Positions 50,694-59,472 of a DNA stretch of 64,000 bases are shown in pieces. The notes under the pieces are model-generated. The model had not been told where the DNA came from. It made no database searches and saw only the letters and a program-made list of their open reading frames with translations. The translations under genes and the position numbers were made by a program. Position 1 is the stretch's first letter; each line of letters opens with the position of its first letter. Source of the stretch: Paraburkholderia edwinii (GTDB lineage: Bacteria > Pseudomonadota > Gammaproteobacteria > Burkholderiales > Burkholderiaceae); NCBI RefSeq assembly GCF_019428685.1, contig NZ_CP080096.1, positions 1,178,001 to 1,242,000 on the forward strand. Reading direction: 5' to 3'.

Positions 50694-51932
50694 ATGCCCG
50701 ATACCCTGATCAAGGTCGACCTGAAGCAGTCTGCTTACGAAAACGAAAACGTCCACAACCGCTGGCACCCGGACATTCCGATGGCCTGCTGGGTCAATCC
50801 GGGCGACGATTTCATTCTGGAAACCTATGACTGGACCGGCGGCTTTATCAAGAACGACGACTGCGCCGACGACGTGCGCGATATCGATCTGTCGATCGTG
50901 CACTTCCTGTCCGGCCCGGTGGGCGTGAAAGGCGCGGAGCCGGGCGACCTGCTGGTGGTGGACCTGCTTGACGTGGGCGCGCGCCCGGATTCGCAGTGGG
51001 GTTTCAATGGCTTCTTTGCGAAGTCGAATGGCGGCGGCTTCCTGACCGATCATTTTCCGCATGCGCAGAAGTCGATCTGGGATTTTCACGGCCTTTATAC
51101 AAGTTCGCGGCACGTGCCGGGCGTGAACTTCGCCGGGCTGATTCATCCCGGGCTGATCGGCTGCCTGCCCGATCCCAAGATGCTCGAAACATGGAATGCG
51201 CGCGAAGCGGCGTTGATCGCCACCGAGCCCACGCGCGTGCCGCCGCTGGCGAACCCGCCGTTCGCCGCTACCGCGCACATGGGCAAGCTGGCCGGCGACG
51301 CGAAGGCACAAGCGGCCGCGCACGGCGCACGCACGGTGCCGCCGCGCGAGCATGGCGGCAATTGCGACATCAAGGATCTGTCGCGCGGCTCGAAGGTGTA
51401 TTTCCCCGTCTACGTGGATGGCGCGGGTCTTTCGGTGGGCGATCTGCACTTTAGCCAGGGTGACGGCGAAATCACGTTCTGCGGCGCGATTGAAATGGCC
51501 GGCTGGGTGCATATGCGGGTCAATCTGATCAAGGGTGGCGTCGAGAAATACGGCATCCGCAATCCGGTCTTCAAGCCGAGCCCGATTACGCCGAACTACA
51601 ACGACTACCTGATCTTCGAAGGTATCTCGGTCGACGAGAGCGGCAAGCAGCATTACCTCGACGTACACATCGCTTACCGGCAGGCTTGCCTCAATGCGAT
51701 CGAGTATCTGAAGAAATTCGGCTATTCAGGCGCACAAGCTTATGCGTTGCTGGGCACAGCGCCGGTGCAGGGGCATATCAGCGGCGTCGTCGATATTCCA
51801 AACGCGTGTGCGACGTTGTGGCTGCCGACGCAGATCTTCGATTTCGATATTCGTCCGAATGCGCAGGGTCCGATAAAGCATGTACCGGGCGGAGTGGATG
51901 TGCCGCTTTCGTACGACCTCGCGCGGTCCTGA
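50694..51932 (+). CDS. fmdA: Formamidase (FmdA/AmdA family)
   Basis: A 412-residue member of the FmdA/AmdA acetamidase/formamidase family, which is unrelated to nitrilases and hydrolyses formamide or acetamide to ammonium and the acid. Hallmarks: NRWHPDIP (~23-30), DWTGG, SIVHFLSGPVGVKGAEPGDLLVVDLLDV (~64-91), VPGVNFAGLIHPGLIGCLPD (~140-159), EHGGNCDIKDLSRGSKVYFPVYVDGAGLSVGDLHFSQGDGEITFCG (~219-264) and LDVHIAYRQACLNAIEYL. ATG 50694 has GAGGAG upstream. It follows the transporter genes by 81 bp and precedes FmdB. The presence of an unrelated second amidase, AmiE, gives the locus two catalysts. Confidence 0.95.
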   Translation: MPDTLIKVDLKQSAYENENVHNRWHPDIPMACWVNPGDDFILETYDWTGGFIKNDDCADDVRDIDLSIVHFLSGPVGVKGAEPGDLLVVDLLDVGARPDSQWGFNGFFAKSNGGGFLTDHFPHAQKSIWDFHGLYTSSRHVPGVNFAGLIHPGLIGCLPDPKMLETWNAREAALIATEPTRVPPLANPPFAATAHMGKLAGDAKAQAAAHGARTVPPREHGGNCDIKDLSRGSKVYFPVYVDGAGLSVGDLHFSQGDGEITFCGAIEMAGWVHMRVNLIKGGVEKYGIRNPVFKPSPITPNYNDYLIFEGISVDESGKQHYLDVHIAYRQACLNAIEYLKKFGYSGAQAYALLGTAPVQGHISGVVDIPNACATLWLPTQIFDFDIRPNAQGPIKHVPGGVDVPLSYDLARS

Positions 51933-51961
51933 TCGTCAGTTGCTAACGTGAGGAGCCAGTC

Positions 51962-52315
51962 ATGCCGGTTTACGACTTTCAATGCGCGAGCTGCGGCCCG
52001 TTCGCCGTGATGCGTAGCGTCGCCGCGCGCGATCTGCCGTTGCATTGCCCCGATTGCGGTGCCAGTGCGTCGCGCCTGATCAGCGCGCCGGCGCTCGCGC
52101 TGATGGCGGGCGCACAGCGCAATGCTCACGCGACCAACGAACGGGCCGCGCATGAGCCGCGCCAGACGAGCGGCGGTGCGGCGCGCCATCCATCGGGTTG
52201 CGGCTGCTGCAGCGGTTCGCGCATCTCGTTGGCGGGTGCGAGCGGCGGCGGCACGCAGCGAGATGGGCTCAAGCGCCCAGCGGGTAGCAGCCGCCCATGG
52301 ATGATCAGCCATTGA
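51962..52315 (+). CDS. fmdB: FmdB-type zinc-ribbon protein
   Basis: A 117-residue protein whose first ~40 residues are the FmdB zinc ribbon MPVYDFQCASCGPF...LHCPDCGASASRL (CxxC at 8/11 and 29/32). FmdB is found beside fmdA and is thought to be a regulator or accessory protein; its role is not proven. The C-terminal half is low-complexity (Ala, Ser, Gly, His-rich) and contains an additional CGCC at about residues 80-83 that could bind metal. It starts 29 bp after fmdA. Confidence 0.85.
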   Translation: MPVYDFQCASCGPFAVMRSVAARDLPLHCPDCGASASRLISAPALALMAGAQRNAHATNERAAHEPRQTSGGAARHPSGCGCCSGSRISLAGASGGGTQRDGLKRPAGSSRPWMISH

Positions 52316-52408
52316 GCGGCGAGCAGGGCGCAGCAACGTTGCATGTACAACGTCCGCCGTGCGGTGAGCGGCGATCGATCAGCATGAATTGAAACTGGAG
52401 GAGCAGCC

Positions 52409-53449
52409 ATGCGACATGGTGACATTTCGAGCAGCAAGGACAGCGTGGGCGTAGCCGTAGTCAACTACAAGATGCCGCGTCTGCATACGAAAGCCGAAGT
52501 GCTCGAGAACGCCCGCAAGATTGCGGACATGGTAACGGGCATGAAGCAGGGCCTGCCGGGCCTCGATCTGGTAATTTTCCCCGAGTATTCGACGCACGGC
52601 ATCATGTACGATCGCGACGAAATGTTCGAGACCGCAGCGGTGATTCCGGGTGCGGAAACCGAGGTGTTCAGCGCGGCGTGCCGCAAGGCCAACGTATGGG
52701 GCGTCTTCTCGCTCACCGGCGAACGTCATGAAGAGCATCCGAAGAAGGTGCCGTACAACACGCTGGTGCTAATCGACAATCACGGCGAGATCGTGCAGAA
52801 GTATCGCAAGATCATGCCATGGACGCCGATCGAAGGCTGGTATCCCGGTGATCGCACGTATGTGTCGGATGGGCCGAAGGGGTTGAAGATCAGCCTGATC
52901 ATTTGCGACGACGGCAACTACCCCGAAATCTGGCGCGACTGCGCGATGCAGGGCGCCGAGCTGATCGTACGCTGCCAGGGCTACATGTATCCTGCGAAGG
53001 AGCAGCAGGTGATGGTCTCGAAGACGATGGCGTGGATGAACAACACCTACGTCGCCGTCGCCAATGCGACGGGCTGGGACGGTGTGTATTCGTATTTCGG
53101 TCATTCGGCAATCGTCGGTTTCGACGGGCGCACGCTCGGCGAATGCGGTGAAGAGGAAATGGGCGTGCAATACGCGGAACTGTCGTTGAGCCTGATTCGC
53201 GACGCGCGGCGCAATATGCAGTCGCAGAACCATTTGTACAAGCTGCTGCATCGCGGCTACACCGGCCTGATCAATTCAGGCGAGAGCATGCATGGCGTGG
53301 TAGCGTGTCCGTTTGGGTTCTATCGCGACTGGATCAACGATCCCGACGCGGCGCGCAAGAAGGTCGAAGCGCTGACGCGTACCGCACCGGGTACGCCCGA
53401 ATGTCCGATCGAAGGCATTCCGGCGGGGCCGGTGACAGGGGAAGCTTGA
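52409..53449 (+). CDS. amiE: Aliphatic amidase
   Basis: A 346-residue nitrilase-superfamily amidase, the same length as Pseudomonas aeruginosa AmiE and aligning without gaps over the recalled sequence. The catalytic residues Glu59 (FPEY), Lys134 (KYRK), Glu142 (IEGW) and Cys166 (IICDDGNY) sit at identical positions. It hydrolyses short aliphatic amides such as acetamide, propionamide and possibly formamide to ammonium and carboxylate. In P. aeruginosa AmiE is controlled by AmiC/AmiR; neither is here, and the divergent kinase/regulator pair presumably takes that role. It is the last gene of the operon, 93 bp after fmdB, and is followed by an intrinsic terminator. Confidence 0.95.
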   Translation: MRHGDISSSKDSVGVAVVNYKMPRLHTKAEVLENARKIADMVTGMKQGLPGLDLVIFPEYSTHGIMYDRDEMFETAAVIPGAETEVFSAACRKANVWGVFSLTGERHEEHPKKVPYNTLVLIDNHGEIVQKYRKIMPWTPIEGWYPGDRTYVSDGPKGLKISLIICDDGNYPEIWRDCAMQGAELIVRCQGYMYPAKEQQVMVSKTMAWMNNTYVAVANATGWDGVYSYFGHSAIVGFDGRTLGECGEEEMGVQYAELSLSLIRDARRNMQSQNHLYKLLHRGYTGLINSGESMHGVVACPFGFYRDWINDPDAARKKVEALTRTAPGTPECPIEGIPAGPVTGEA

Positions 53450-53768
53450 GTAAGCGGTCAGTTTTTCTTTGGGCTTTGTCGAGTAAGCCCGTATTCAGTG
53501 CCGGCGCAAGCCGGCATTTTCTTAGGCTTTAGCCAGGCCTGAATTGCTTGCCGGCGATTAATCGGCATGTCAAACGTTTGCGTATTACTACATTACAAAA
53601 TAGCGCCGTGCGCGCTGCGCATTTTAAGCAATTTCTGGATGTATGGCTTGGATGTGGTGATAAAACGGCGTTACCATGCGAGGCTATGCCAGACGTAATT
53701 TCTGTCACGCACAGTACACGTTGAACTATTAGCGTGCTGGCTTCCATTCACGATTGGCTAGCCTCATC
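53450..53768. other. Intergenic region with terminator, amide operon to Sia module
   Basis: No gene is seen in these 319 bp. The amide operon terminator lies at 53499-53520. The rest (53560-53740) is AT-richer than the surroundings and presumably holds the promoter of the downstream phosphatase gene; I cannot place a clear box pair. Confidence 0.55.
53499..53520 (+). terminator. Rho-independent terminator of the amide operon
   Basis: TGCCGGC (53499-53505) pairs perfectly with GCCGGCA (53510-53516) around a GCAA tetraloop, followed by TTTT. It sits 50 bp after the amiE stop codon. Confidence 0.88.
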
Positions 53769-55001
53769 ATGCATCCAGCGTTTTCGCGGTTTCGCCGTTC
53801 CGGCGCGCAACGGGATCCACGGTCTGCCGGGGAACTGTGTCAGGATGTGCCCGCAGTCCGTTCGGACGATCCTAATTCGCTGGTGATGCAGATTTTCTCT
53901 TCGCGTCGCGATATGGCCAGTCTCGCGGTTACCGAAGACGACCGGCCAATCGGGCTTATCAATCGCGATATTTTCCTGTCGCAGATGAGCAAGCCGTTTC
54001 ACCGCGAGCTTTACGATAAGAAAAGCTGCGTTGCGTTTATGGACAAAGAGCCGCTCGTTGTCGACGCGGACATGAGCATCGAAGCGCTGACATTCAAAAC
54101 GGTCGAAGTGGGCGAGAAAGCGCTAATCGATGGTTTCATCGTGACGCGCGACGGAAACTTCGCCGGCCTCGGCAGCGGCTTGCAGCTGCTTGGCGCGGTC
54201 GCGGAAATGCAGGCGGAGAAAAACCGCCAGATCATGCAGAGCATCGAATATGCGAGCGTGATTCAGCGCGCCATGTTGCGCGAGTCGCGCGATACGCTCT
54301 CGGCGATGCTGCCCGATGCTTCGCTCGTGTGGGAGCCGCGCGATGTGGTCGGCGGCGATTTCTACCATTTCGCCTCGTTCTCCGACGGCTGGTTCGGTGC
54401 CGTGGCCGATTGCACGGGGCATGGCGTGCCCGGCGCGTTCATGACGCTGCTGGCTTCCGCGTCGCTGTCGCAGGCGCTCGAACAGATCGGGCCGCGCGAC
54501 CCGGCCGCGCTGCTGGCGGCGGTGAATCGCAACGTCAAGGCGTTGATGGGGCAGGCGAACAGCACGGCCGAAGCGTCTCAATCGAACGACGGGCTCGATG
54601 CCGCGTTCTTCTGGTTCGACGCGTCGCAACGTCAATTGCATTTTGCCGGCGCGAGGATCGCGCTCAACGTGCTGTTGCCTGATGTTGCCCAATTCGAAAC
54701 GATTGCCGGCGATCGCATGGGCGTGGGCTATGTCGACAGCCTCGTCGACTACGAATGGAATTTGAGGACCGTCTCGCTGCCACCCGGCAGTCTGCTGTTT
54801 GTTTGCACCGATGGTCTTATCGATCAGATCGGCGGATCGAAAAACATTTCGTTTGGGCGACGCCGCGCCTTGAGTCTGATCGCGCAGCATCGAGCGGAAC
54901 CGGCGCCGGCAATTGGGGAGAGCCTGCGGCACTCGCTTGGTGAATGGCAAGCCACGCAAGCCCGCCGCGATGACGTCACTTTATTTTGTGCCCGTGTATA
55001 G
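53769..55001 (+). CDS. SpoIIE/PP2C phosphatase with N-terminal CBS domains (SiaA-like)
   Basis: A 410-residue serine phosphatase. Residues ~30-155 resemble a CBS pair (MQIFSSRRDMASLAVTEDDRPIGLINRDIFLSQM ... SIEALTFKTVEVGEKALIDGFIVTRDGNFAGLGSG). A short helix leads to the SpoIIE/PP2C domain (~180-408) with metal Asp residues in VVGGDFYHF, VADCTGHGVPGAFMT, FVCTDGLID and RRDDVTLF. In P. aeruginosa, SiaA is membrane-bound with a HAMP domain and dephosphorylates SiaC; here the sensor is replaced by CBS domains, which often bind adenine nucleotides. First of four tightly spaced genes. ATG 53769; a TTG at 53754 is also in frame. Confidence 0.87.
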   Translation: MHPAFSRFRRSGAQRDPRSAGELCQDVPAVRSDDPNSLVMQIFSSRRDMASLAVTEDDRPIGLINRDIFLSQMSKPFHRELYDKKSCVAFMDKEPLVVDADMSIEALTFKTVEVGEKALIDGFIVTRDGNFAGLGSGLQLLGAVAEMQAEKNRQIMQSIEYASVIQRAMLRESRDTLSAMLPDASLVWEPRDVVGGDFYHFASFSDGWFGAVADCTGHGVPGAFMTLLASASLSQALEQIGPRDPAALLAAVNRNVKALMGQANSTAEASQSNDGLDAAFFWFDASQRQLHFAGARIALNVLLPDVAQFETIAGDRMGVGYVDSLVDYEWNLRTVSLPPGSLLFVCTDGLIDQIGGSKNISFGRRRALSLIAQHRAEPAPAIGESLRHSLGEWQATQARRDDVTLFCARV

Positions 55002-55017
55002 CCATTAAATAACAAGA

Positions 55018-55581
55018 ATGTCTTCAATACTCGAACAGGACAGCGCCTTCTACGACCTTGCGCAGAGGCGCAACGTGCTCTTTTATCATAAGGGCTACTT
55101 TTCCCATAACATCGTCGCCTCGATGGGCGAGGTAGTGAGGCTGCAACTGGAAGTCGCGGGCGTAGACGGCCCGACGCGCCGCAAGCTTTTTTCGGCGTTT
55201 GTCGAGCTGTCGCAGAACATCGTGCACTATTCGGCCGATGCGCTGCAGCCGGACAGTCAGAGCGGCGGCGCCATTCGCGAAGGCGCGGTATGCATCAGAA
55301 AAGATGGCGAGCGGCATCTGATGCTTTGCGTCAATCCGATTTCGACTGCCGACGTCGAACATCTGCGCACCAAGCTTGAACCGCTGCGCAATATGTCTTT
55401 GGAAGAAATCAAGCAGGCATACAAGGTCTCGTTGCGAGCCGAGACTCCCGAGGAGAGCAAAGGAGCAGGGTTGGGTTTTCTGACGATGGCGCGCGATGCC
55501 TGCGCGCCGCTCGAGTTCGCGTTTCACCCGCGCGCCGACGACCCTGAAACCACGCTGTTTTGCCTCAAGGCCATCATCTAA
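55018..55581 (+). CDS. siaB: SiaB-family protein kinase
   Basis: A 187-residue SiaB-type kinase (DUF6272). The N-box-like AFVELSQNIVHYSAD (~61-75) and the glycine loop SKGAGLGFLTMARDA (~148-162) give a GHKL-related ATP site. By homology with P. aeruginosa it phosphorylates SiaC, opposing the phosphatase encoded just upstream. It starts 16 bp after the phosphatase gene with a weak ribosome binding site, so coupling is likely. Confidence 0.88.
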   Translation: MSSILEQDSAFYDLAQRRNVLFYHKGYFSHNIVASMGEVVRLQLEVAGVDGPTRRKLFSAFVELSQNIVHYSADALQPDSQSGGAIREGAVCIRKDGERHLMLCVNPISTADVEHLRTKLEPLRNMSLEEIKQAYKVSLRAETPEESKGAGLGFLTMARDACAPLEFAFHPRADDPETTLFCLKAII

Positions 55582-55599
55582 AGGAGGCGTACGAGCGCC

Positions 55600-55998
55600 A
55601 TGGATAACCTGTACATTGCCGCAACGTCGACTTCTCCGGAAGTCGACTTCCGGTTCGATCAACACTCGCTGCTATTGAGGGGCGAGTCGTATCCCGAGAA
55701 CGCGGCGGCGTTTTACGCGCCGATCATCGAGCAATTGCGGGCGTATCTCTCCGGGTGCGCCGAAGACGCGATGATCACCATCGATGTCGTCCTGACGTAC
55801 TTCAACAGCTCGAGCACCAAGATGCTGTTCAGCATGTTCGATGCGCTCGACGGCGCGGCGCAGGCGGGTAGCCGCGTATTGATGAACTGGTATCGCGACG
55901 AAGAAGACGAAACCATTGCCGAGTTTGGCGAGGAACTGAAGTCCGATTTTCACGCCATCGAATTCACCGATCGCCCGGTCTCTCACCAAGGACAATAA
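55600..55998 (+). CDS. siaC: SiaC-family regulatory phosphoprotein
   Basis: A 132-residue protein (DUF1987). The conserved LTYFNSSSTKMLF stretch (residues ~65-77) contains the Ser/Thr residues where the P. aeruginosa protein is phosphorylated. In that system unphosphorylated SiaC binds and activates the cyclase SiaD; the phosphorylated form does not. AGGAGG lies before the ATG. It ends one base before the cyclase start codon. Confidence 0.9.
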   Translation: MDNLYIAATSTSPEVDFRFDQHSLLLRGESYPENAAAFYAPIIEQLRAYLSGCAEDAMITIDVVLTYFNSSSTKMLFSMFDALDGAAQAGSRVLMNWYRDEEDETIAEFGEELKSDFHAIEFTDRPVSHQGQ

Positions 55999-55999
55999 A

Positions 56000-56725
56000 G
56001 TGTCCAGGATCTCCTCTGCGGATGCCTCTCTGAGCGACGTGCCGGATCTCTTCCAGACCGAGAATTACGCGCTGGAAAAGGCGCGCATGATCCATGCGAA
56101 TGCCGACGTGGGCGAGCTCGGTTACCGGCAGTCGCTAGGAGAGCTGATTGCGCACTTCGAGCGCCTGATGCGCGAGACGCGGCGCCTGATCGGCCGCAGC
56201 GATCGCGCCGAACGCGAAATGCAGGCGCTTGCGCAGCAGCTCGCGTATCGCGCGACTCGCGATCCGTTGACGGGCGTGTTCAACCGCAGCGCGGTGATCG
56301 AGCGGACCACGAAGGTCCTGCAGACCAACAGTGCGGTGATGGTCGTGCTCGATATCGACGAGTTCAAGCGCGTCAACGACGATTTCGGCCATCCCACCGG
56401 GGACCGGGTCATCATGGGCGTGGTGGAGTGCCTGCGCCGGATAGTCGGTGACAAGGGCCTCGTCGGCCGCGTCGGCGGTGAGGAATTCACGGTGCTGCTG
56501 CCCAGATGCGATCCGGCCGATGCGCGCGTGCTGACCGAAAGCATGCGGCAAGCAATCGGCAGCTACGCGTTTGCGCCGCCGGTGAATCGCCGCGTGACGG
56601 CAAGCTTCGGCGTCAGTGCGAATCTGAAAGGAACCGACTTCGATACGGCGTATAGCCTTGCCGACGCCGCTTTGTATCGAGCCAAACGAAACGGGCGCGA
56701 CCGCGTGGAACTGGCCGATCAATAA
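56000..56725 (+). CDS. siaD: SiaD-type diguanylate cyclase (GGEEF)
   Basis: A 241-residue soluble cyclase. Residues ~15-80 form a helical, coiled-coil-prone stalk where SiaC is expected to bind; the GGDEF domain (~85-238) has RDPLTGVFNRSAVIE, DIDEFKRVNDDFGHPTGDRV and the active signature RVGGEEFTVLL. It makes c-di-GMP, which promotes biofilm or aggregation in P. aeruginosa. The start is GTG 56000, preceded by AAGGAC. The four Sia-type genes at 53.8-56.7 kb form one operon. Confidence 0.92.
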   Translation: MSRISSADASLSDVPDLFQTENYALEKARMIHANADVGELGYRQSLGELIAHFERLMRETRRLIGRSDRAEREMQALAQQLAYRATRDPLTGVFNRSAVIERTTKVLQTNSAVMVVLDIDEFKRVNDDFGHPTGDRVIMGVVECLRRIVGDKGLVGRVGGEEFTVLLPRCDPADARVLTESMRQAIGSYAFAPPVNRRVTASFGVSANLKGTDFDTAYSLADAALYRAKRNGRDRVELADQ

Positions 56726-56824
56726 GCTCGCAATCCCTCGCCATCCGAACCGGATCGAGCGGCTCATTTTTTCCTCATTTTGCACGGGCACACTGCATCC
56801 ATCGCTTAAAACGAGGGGGCGGCC

Positions 56825-58375
56825 ATGGAAACGAGGGAAAAAACGGCGTTCCGGCCCTATGTCGACGTTCTGCTCGACCAGCTGGAAAAGCGTGCCGATG
56901 GCACGGTGCTGCGCTATCTCGACGAAGACGTAACCGGTAGCGCGTTTCGCGCTTCGATCTATCGTCATGCACGCGCGCTTGCGACGCTCGGCGTCGCGCG
57001 CGGTTCGTTTGTCGCGCTGTTCGCACCCAATTGCCCCGATGCACTCGCCATTCGCTATGCGGCGAACCTGCTCGGCGCGGCATCGATGTTCCTGCCCGCC
57101 ATCGCATCGGCAGAGCATCGCGCGGCCTATATCGCGCGTCTTCAACCTACGATACTCGTTGCCTTCGCGCAGACGGCGCATCTCGTGCCCGCGGATGTCA
57201 ACGCGCGCGTCGTCCTTGTCGATGCAAGCGGCGCTGCCGGTTCGCGCTTCGCCCGGCTGGTGCGCGTGCAATCCGCACTGCCGATGCGCTGCTGCGCGCT
57301 GCCCGACGATCTCGCGGTCATTGTTTCGTCGGGCGGCTCGACGGGCGTGCCGAAAGCGAGCCGGCGCAGCTTCGCTGCGTATTCGGCGATGGTCAGCGCG
57401 CCGAGCCGCGAGGACCGCCGTCAGCTGGTTAACGGCGCGCTGGCGTATCTGTCGCAAGTGCTTGTCGACAACACGCTGATAGGCGGCGGTACGGTTGTGT
57501 TGAAGCCTTGCCATCATGCTGCGCAAACGCTCGAGACGATCGAAGCCGAACGCATTACCGATGTGCTGCTCGTCGAGCCGCAACTGTTCGACACGATGGA
57601 TCACCCGGACGTGCGTAAGCGCGATCTTTCTTCGCTGCGCTCGATCGCGCATATCGGCGGATCGGCGCCGGCGATTCTGCGGCGCCGCGCGATCGCGCGG
57701 TTCGGCCCGGTGCTTACACATCTGTATGGTGCGAGCGAAGCGGGACTGGTGAGCGTGTTGTCGCCAGCGGACTATCTGGCAGATCCGGGCATGCTGCATA
57801 GTGCGGGACGCATCCGGCCCGATGTCGCCGTGCGTATTCGCCGCGCGGACGGCACGCTCGCGCACGATGGACAGACCGGCGCCATCGAAGTGAAGTCCGC
57901 GGCTGTGGCGCAAGGCTATTACCATCAGCCGGCCGAGGAAGCGCGCAAGTTCAACGATGGATGGTGCGCGACGGGCGACGTGGGCTTCGTCGACGAACGG
58001 GGCTGTTTGCATGTGCTCGGCCGCGCCGCCGATGTCGCGACGATCGACGGCGTCGATATCGGTCCGGCGCAGATCGAGTCGCAGTTGTGTGCGTTGCCCG
58101 AAGTGCGCTATGCGGTCGCGGTCGCTGTGGCAACGGAAGATAACACTCGCGGATATCGGTGGAATGCCGTTGCCGTGCCGTGGCCGGGCAAGCGGATCGA
58201 TGCGGAGCGCTGTTCACGCAAGCTTGAATCGACGTGCGGTATCAACGTCGCGCGTGCGGTGCGCGTGGTGGCGGCGCAGTATGTGCCGCTCACCGAACAG
58301 GGGAAGGTGGATCGTGCCGCGATCGCGCAGATGGCCTGGCTTGCGGGCGCCCTGCCTGGGGCGATGTGTGCCTGA
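56825..58375 (+). CDS. AMP-binding acyl-CoA synthetase-like protein
   Basis: A 516-residue adenylate-forming enzyme. The phosphate loop SSGGSTGVPKASR (~166-178), YGASEAG (~302-308), ATGDVGF (~381-387) and the hinge region before the C-terminal domain, with the late Lys in LTEQGKVDRAAIAQ (~488-501), are all seen. It activates a carboxylic acid with ATP and probably passes it to CoA. Substrate class is uncertain; the P-loop and length suit fatty- or aryl-acid ligases. It is separate from the Sia operon (99-bp gap) and is followed by an AraC-type regulator that may control it. Confidence 0.82.
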   Translation: METREKTAFRPYVDVLLDQLEKRADGTVLRYLDEDVTGSAFRASIYRHARALATLGVARGSFVALFAPNCPDALAIRYAANLLGAASMFLPAIASAEHRAAYIARLQPTILVAFAQTAHLVPADVNARVVLVDASGAAGSRFARLVRVQSALPMRCCALPDDLAVIVSSGGSTGVPKASRRSFAAYSAMVSAPSREDRRQLVNGALAYLSQVLVDNTLIGGGTVVLKPCHHAAQTLETIEAERITDVLLVEPQLFDTMDHPDVRKRDLSSLRSIAHIGGSAPAILRRRAIARFGPVLTHLYGASEAGLVSVLSPADYLADPGMLHSAGRIRPDVAVRIRRADGTLAHDGQTGAIEVKSAAVAQGYYHQPAEEARKFNDGWCATGDVGFVDERGCLHVLGRAADVATIDGVDIGPAQIESQLCALPEVRYAVAVAVATEDNTRGYRWNAVAVPWPGKRIDAERCSRKLESTCGINVARAVRVVAAQYVPLTEQGKVDRAAIAQMAWLAGALPGAMCA

Positions 58376-58425
58376 ACGGCTTCAACCCGGAACTTTCCTT
58401 TTTTGATAGTTGTCCATCCTTATAA

Positions 58426-59442
58426 ATGGACAGGGAGTGGCGTTCATCTGTTAAAAGCAATATGAAAGCGAATACCACGTCTTATGCATGGAATGGAAAG
58501 CCGATAGATCGTCAGGCATGGATCGGCGCACTATCGAAGCGAGGCTGGCTCTGCAGCCTCGATGTCTCGCAGCTCGGCCGGTCGGCCATGGATATCGGGC
58601 ACGCCGGTCAAGCCGATATCATCAATATCGATGCGGCGTGGCAGAGGCTTACGCCGGGCACACAGCGATCCATCGACCCTTGGGAGACGGAGTATCTGAT
58701 CGTCAAGGCGGTGAAAAGCGGCGTCGTGTCGATCGAGCAGCGTGGCCGAACCATGACGTTCGGGCCGGGTGACATCGCTGTGCTCGATCCGCAACATGTA
58801 TTCACCGTATCGTTGCGCGACCCCGCGCGCTTCTCGGCGCTACGCGTACCGAAGCCGGTCTTTCGCGAGCGCGGACTGCGTTCCAGCTTTCCTGCGATTC
58901 TTCATCCGGACCCTGCTTCAGCCGATGTTTGCGCGGTACGCGATGTACTGCTCAATTTGACGGCGCAAGGGGGCAAGGCTAGCGAAGCGCTACTCGCGCG
59001 TCTCGGCGGTCAGTGCATCGATCTGTTCGACGTGCTGATCGACAGCGGTGACGAGCCAGGCTCGCACCGGGCGGACGCGATCACGGTGCGGCGCGCGAAG
59101 CAGCTGATCGCACGTGATCTCGGCGACCTCGAACTCAATGTCGAGCGGATCGCCGATGGGCTGCATATGTCGGTTAGCAGCCTTACGCGTGCATTTCAGG
59201 CCACCGGCCTGTCGACCATGCGTTACGTGTGGTCGATGCGCCTCGAGCAGGCGGCGCGGCGCTTACTCGCCGACGCGTCGCATGGGACGATCAAGAGAAT
59301 TGCCTACGAGTGCGGCTTCGCGAGCCATGCGCACTTCAGCCGCATGTTCAAGGCTCGCTACCAGATGACGCCGCGTGAATACGCGATCAATCGTGGGCGA
59401 GCGCGCGCCGCGGAAACAGCGAACCAACCTGAAGCCGATTGA
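58426..59442 (+). CDS. AraC-family transcriptional regulator
   Basis: A 338-residue regulator. Residues ~30-200 form an AraC-binding-like cupin domain (SIEQRGRTMTFGPGDIAVLDPQHVFTVSL), and residues ~225-325 are the two-helix-turn-helix DNA-binding domain (LNVERIADGLHMSVSSLTRAFQATGLSTMRYVWSMRLEQA and IKRIAYECGFASHAHFSRMFKARYQMTPREYA). It lies 50 bp after the acyl-CoA ligase gene on the same strand. Two starts are possible, 58426 or 58462, and neither has a clear ribosome binding site. Effector unknown. A 13-bp duplication follows its stop. Confidence 0.85.
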   Translation: MDREWRSSVKSNMKANTTSYAWNGKPIDRQAWIGALSKRGWLCSLDVSQLGRSAMDIGHAGQADIINIDAAWQRLTPGTQRSIDPWETEYLIVKAVKSGVVSIEQRGRTMTFGPGDIAVLDPQHVFTVSLRDPARFSALRVPKPVFRERGLRSSFPAILHPDPASADVCAVRDVLLNLTAQGGKASEALLARLGGQCIDLFDVLIDSGDEPGSHRADAITVRRAKQLIARDLGDLELNVERIADGLHMSVSSLTRAFQATGLSTMRYVWSMRLEQAARRLLADASHGTIKRIAYECGFASHAHFSRMFKARYQMTPREYAINRGRARAAETANQPEAD

Positions 59443-59446
59443 ATGG

Positions 59447-59472
59447 GCTGTGCGGCTCTGCTGTGCGGCTCA
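59447..59472. repeat. 13-bp tandem duplication between convergent genes
   Basis: GCTGTGCGGCTCT (59447-59459) is followed by GCTGTGCGGCTCA (59460-59472), 12 of 13 identical, starting five bases after the AraC-type stop codon and running up to the stop of the next gene. Confidence 0.88.
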
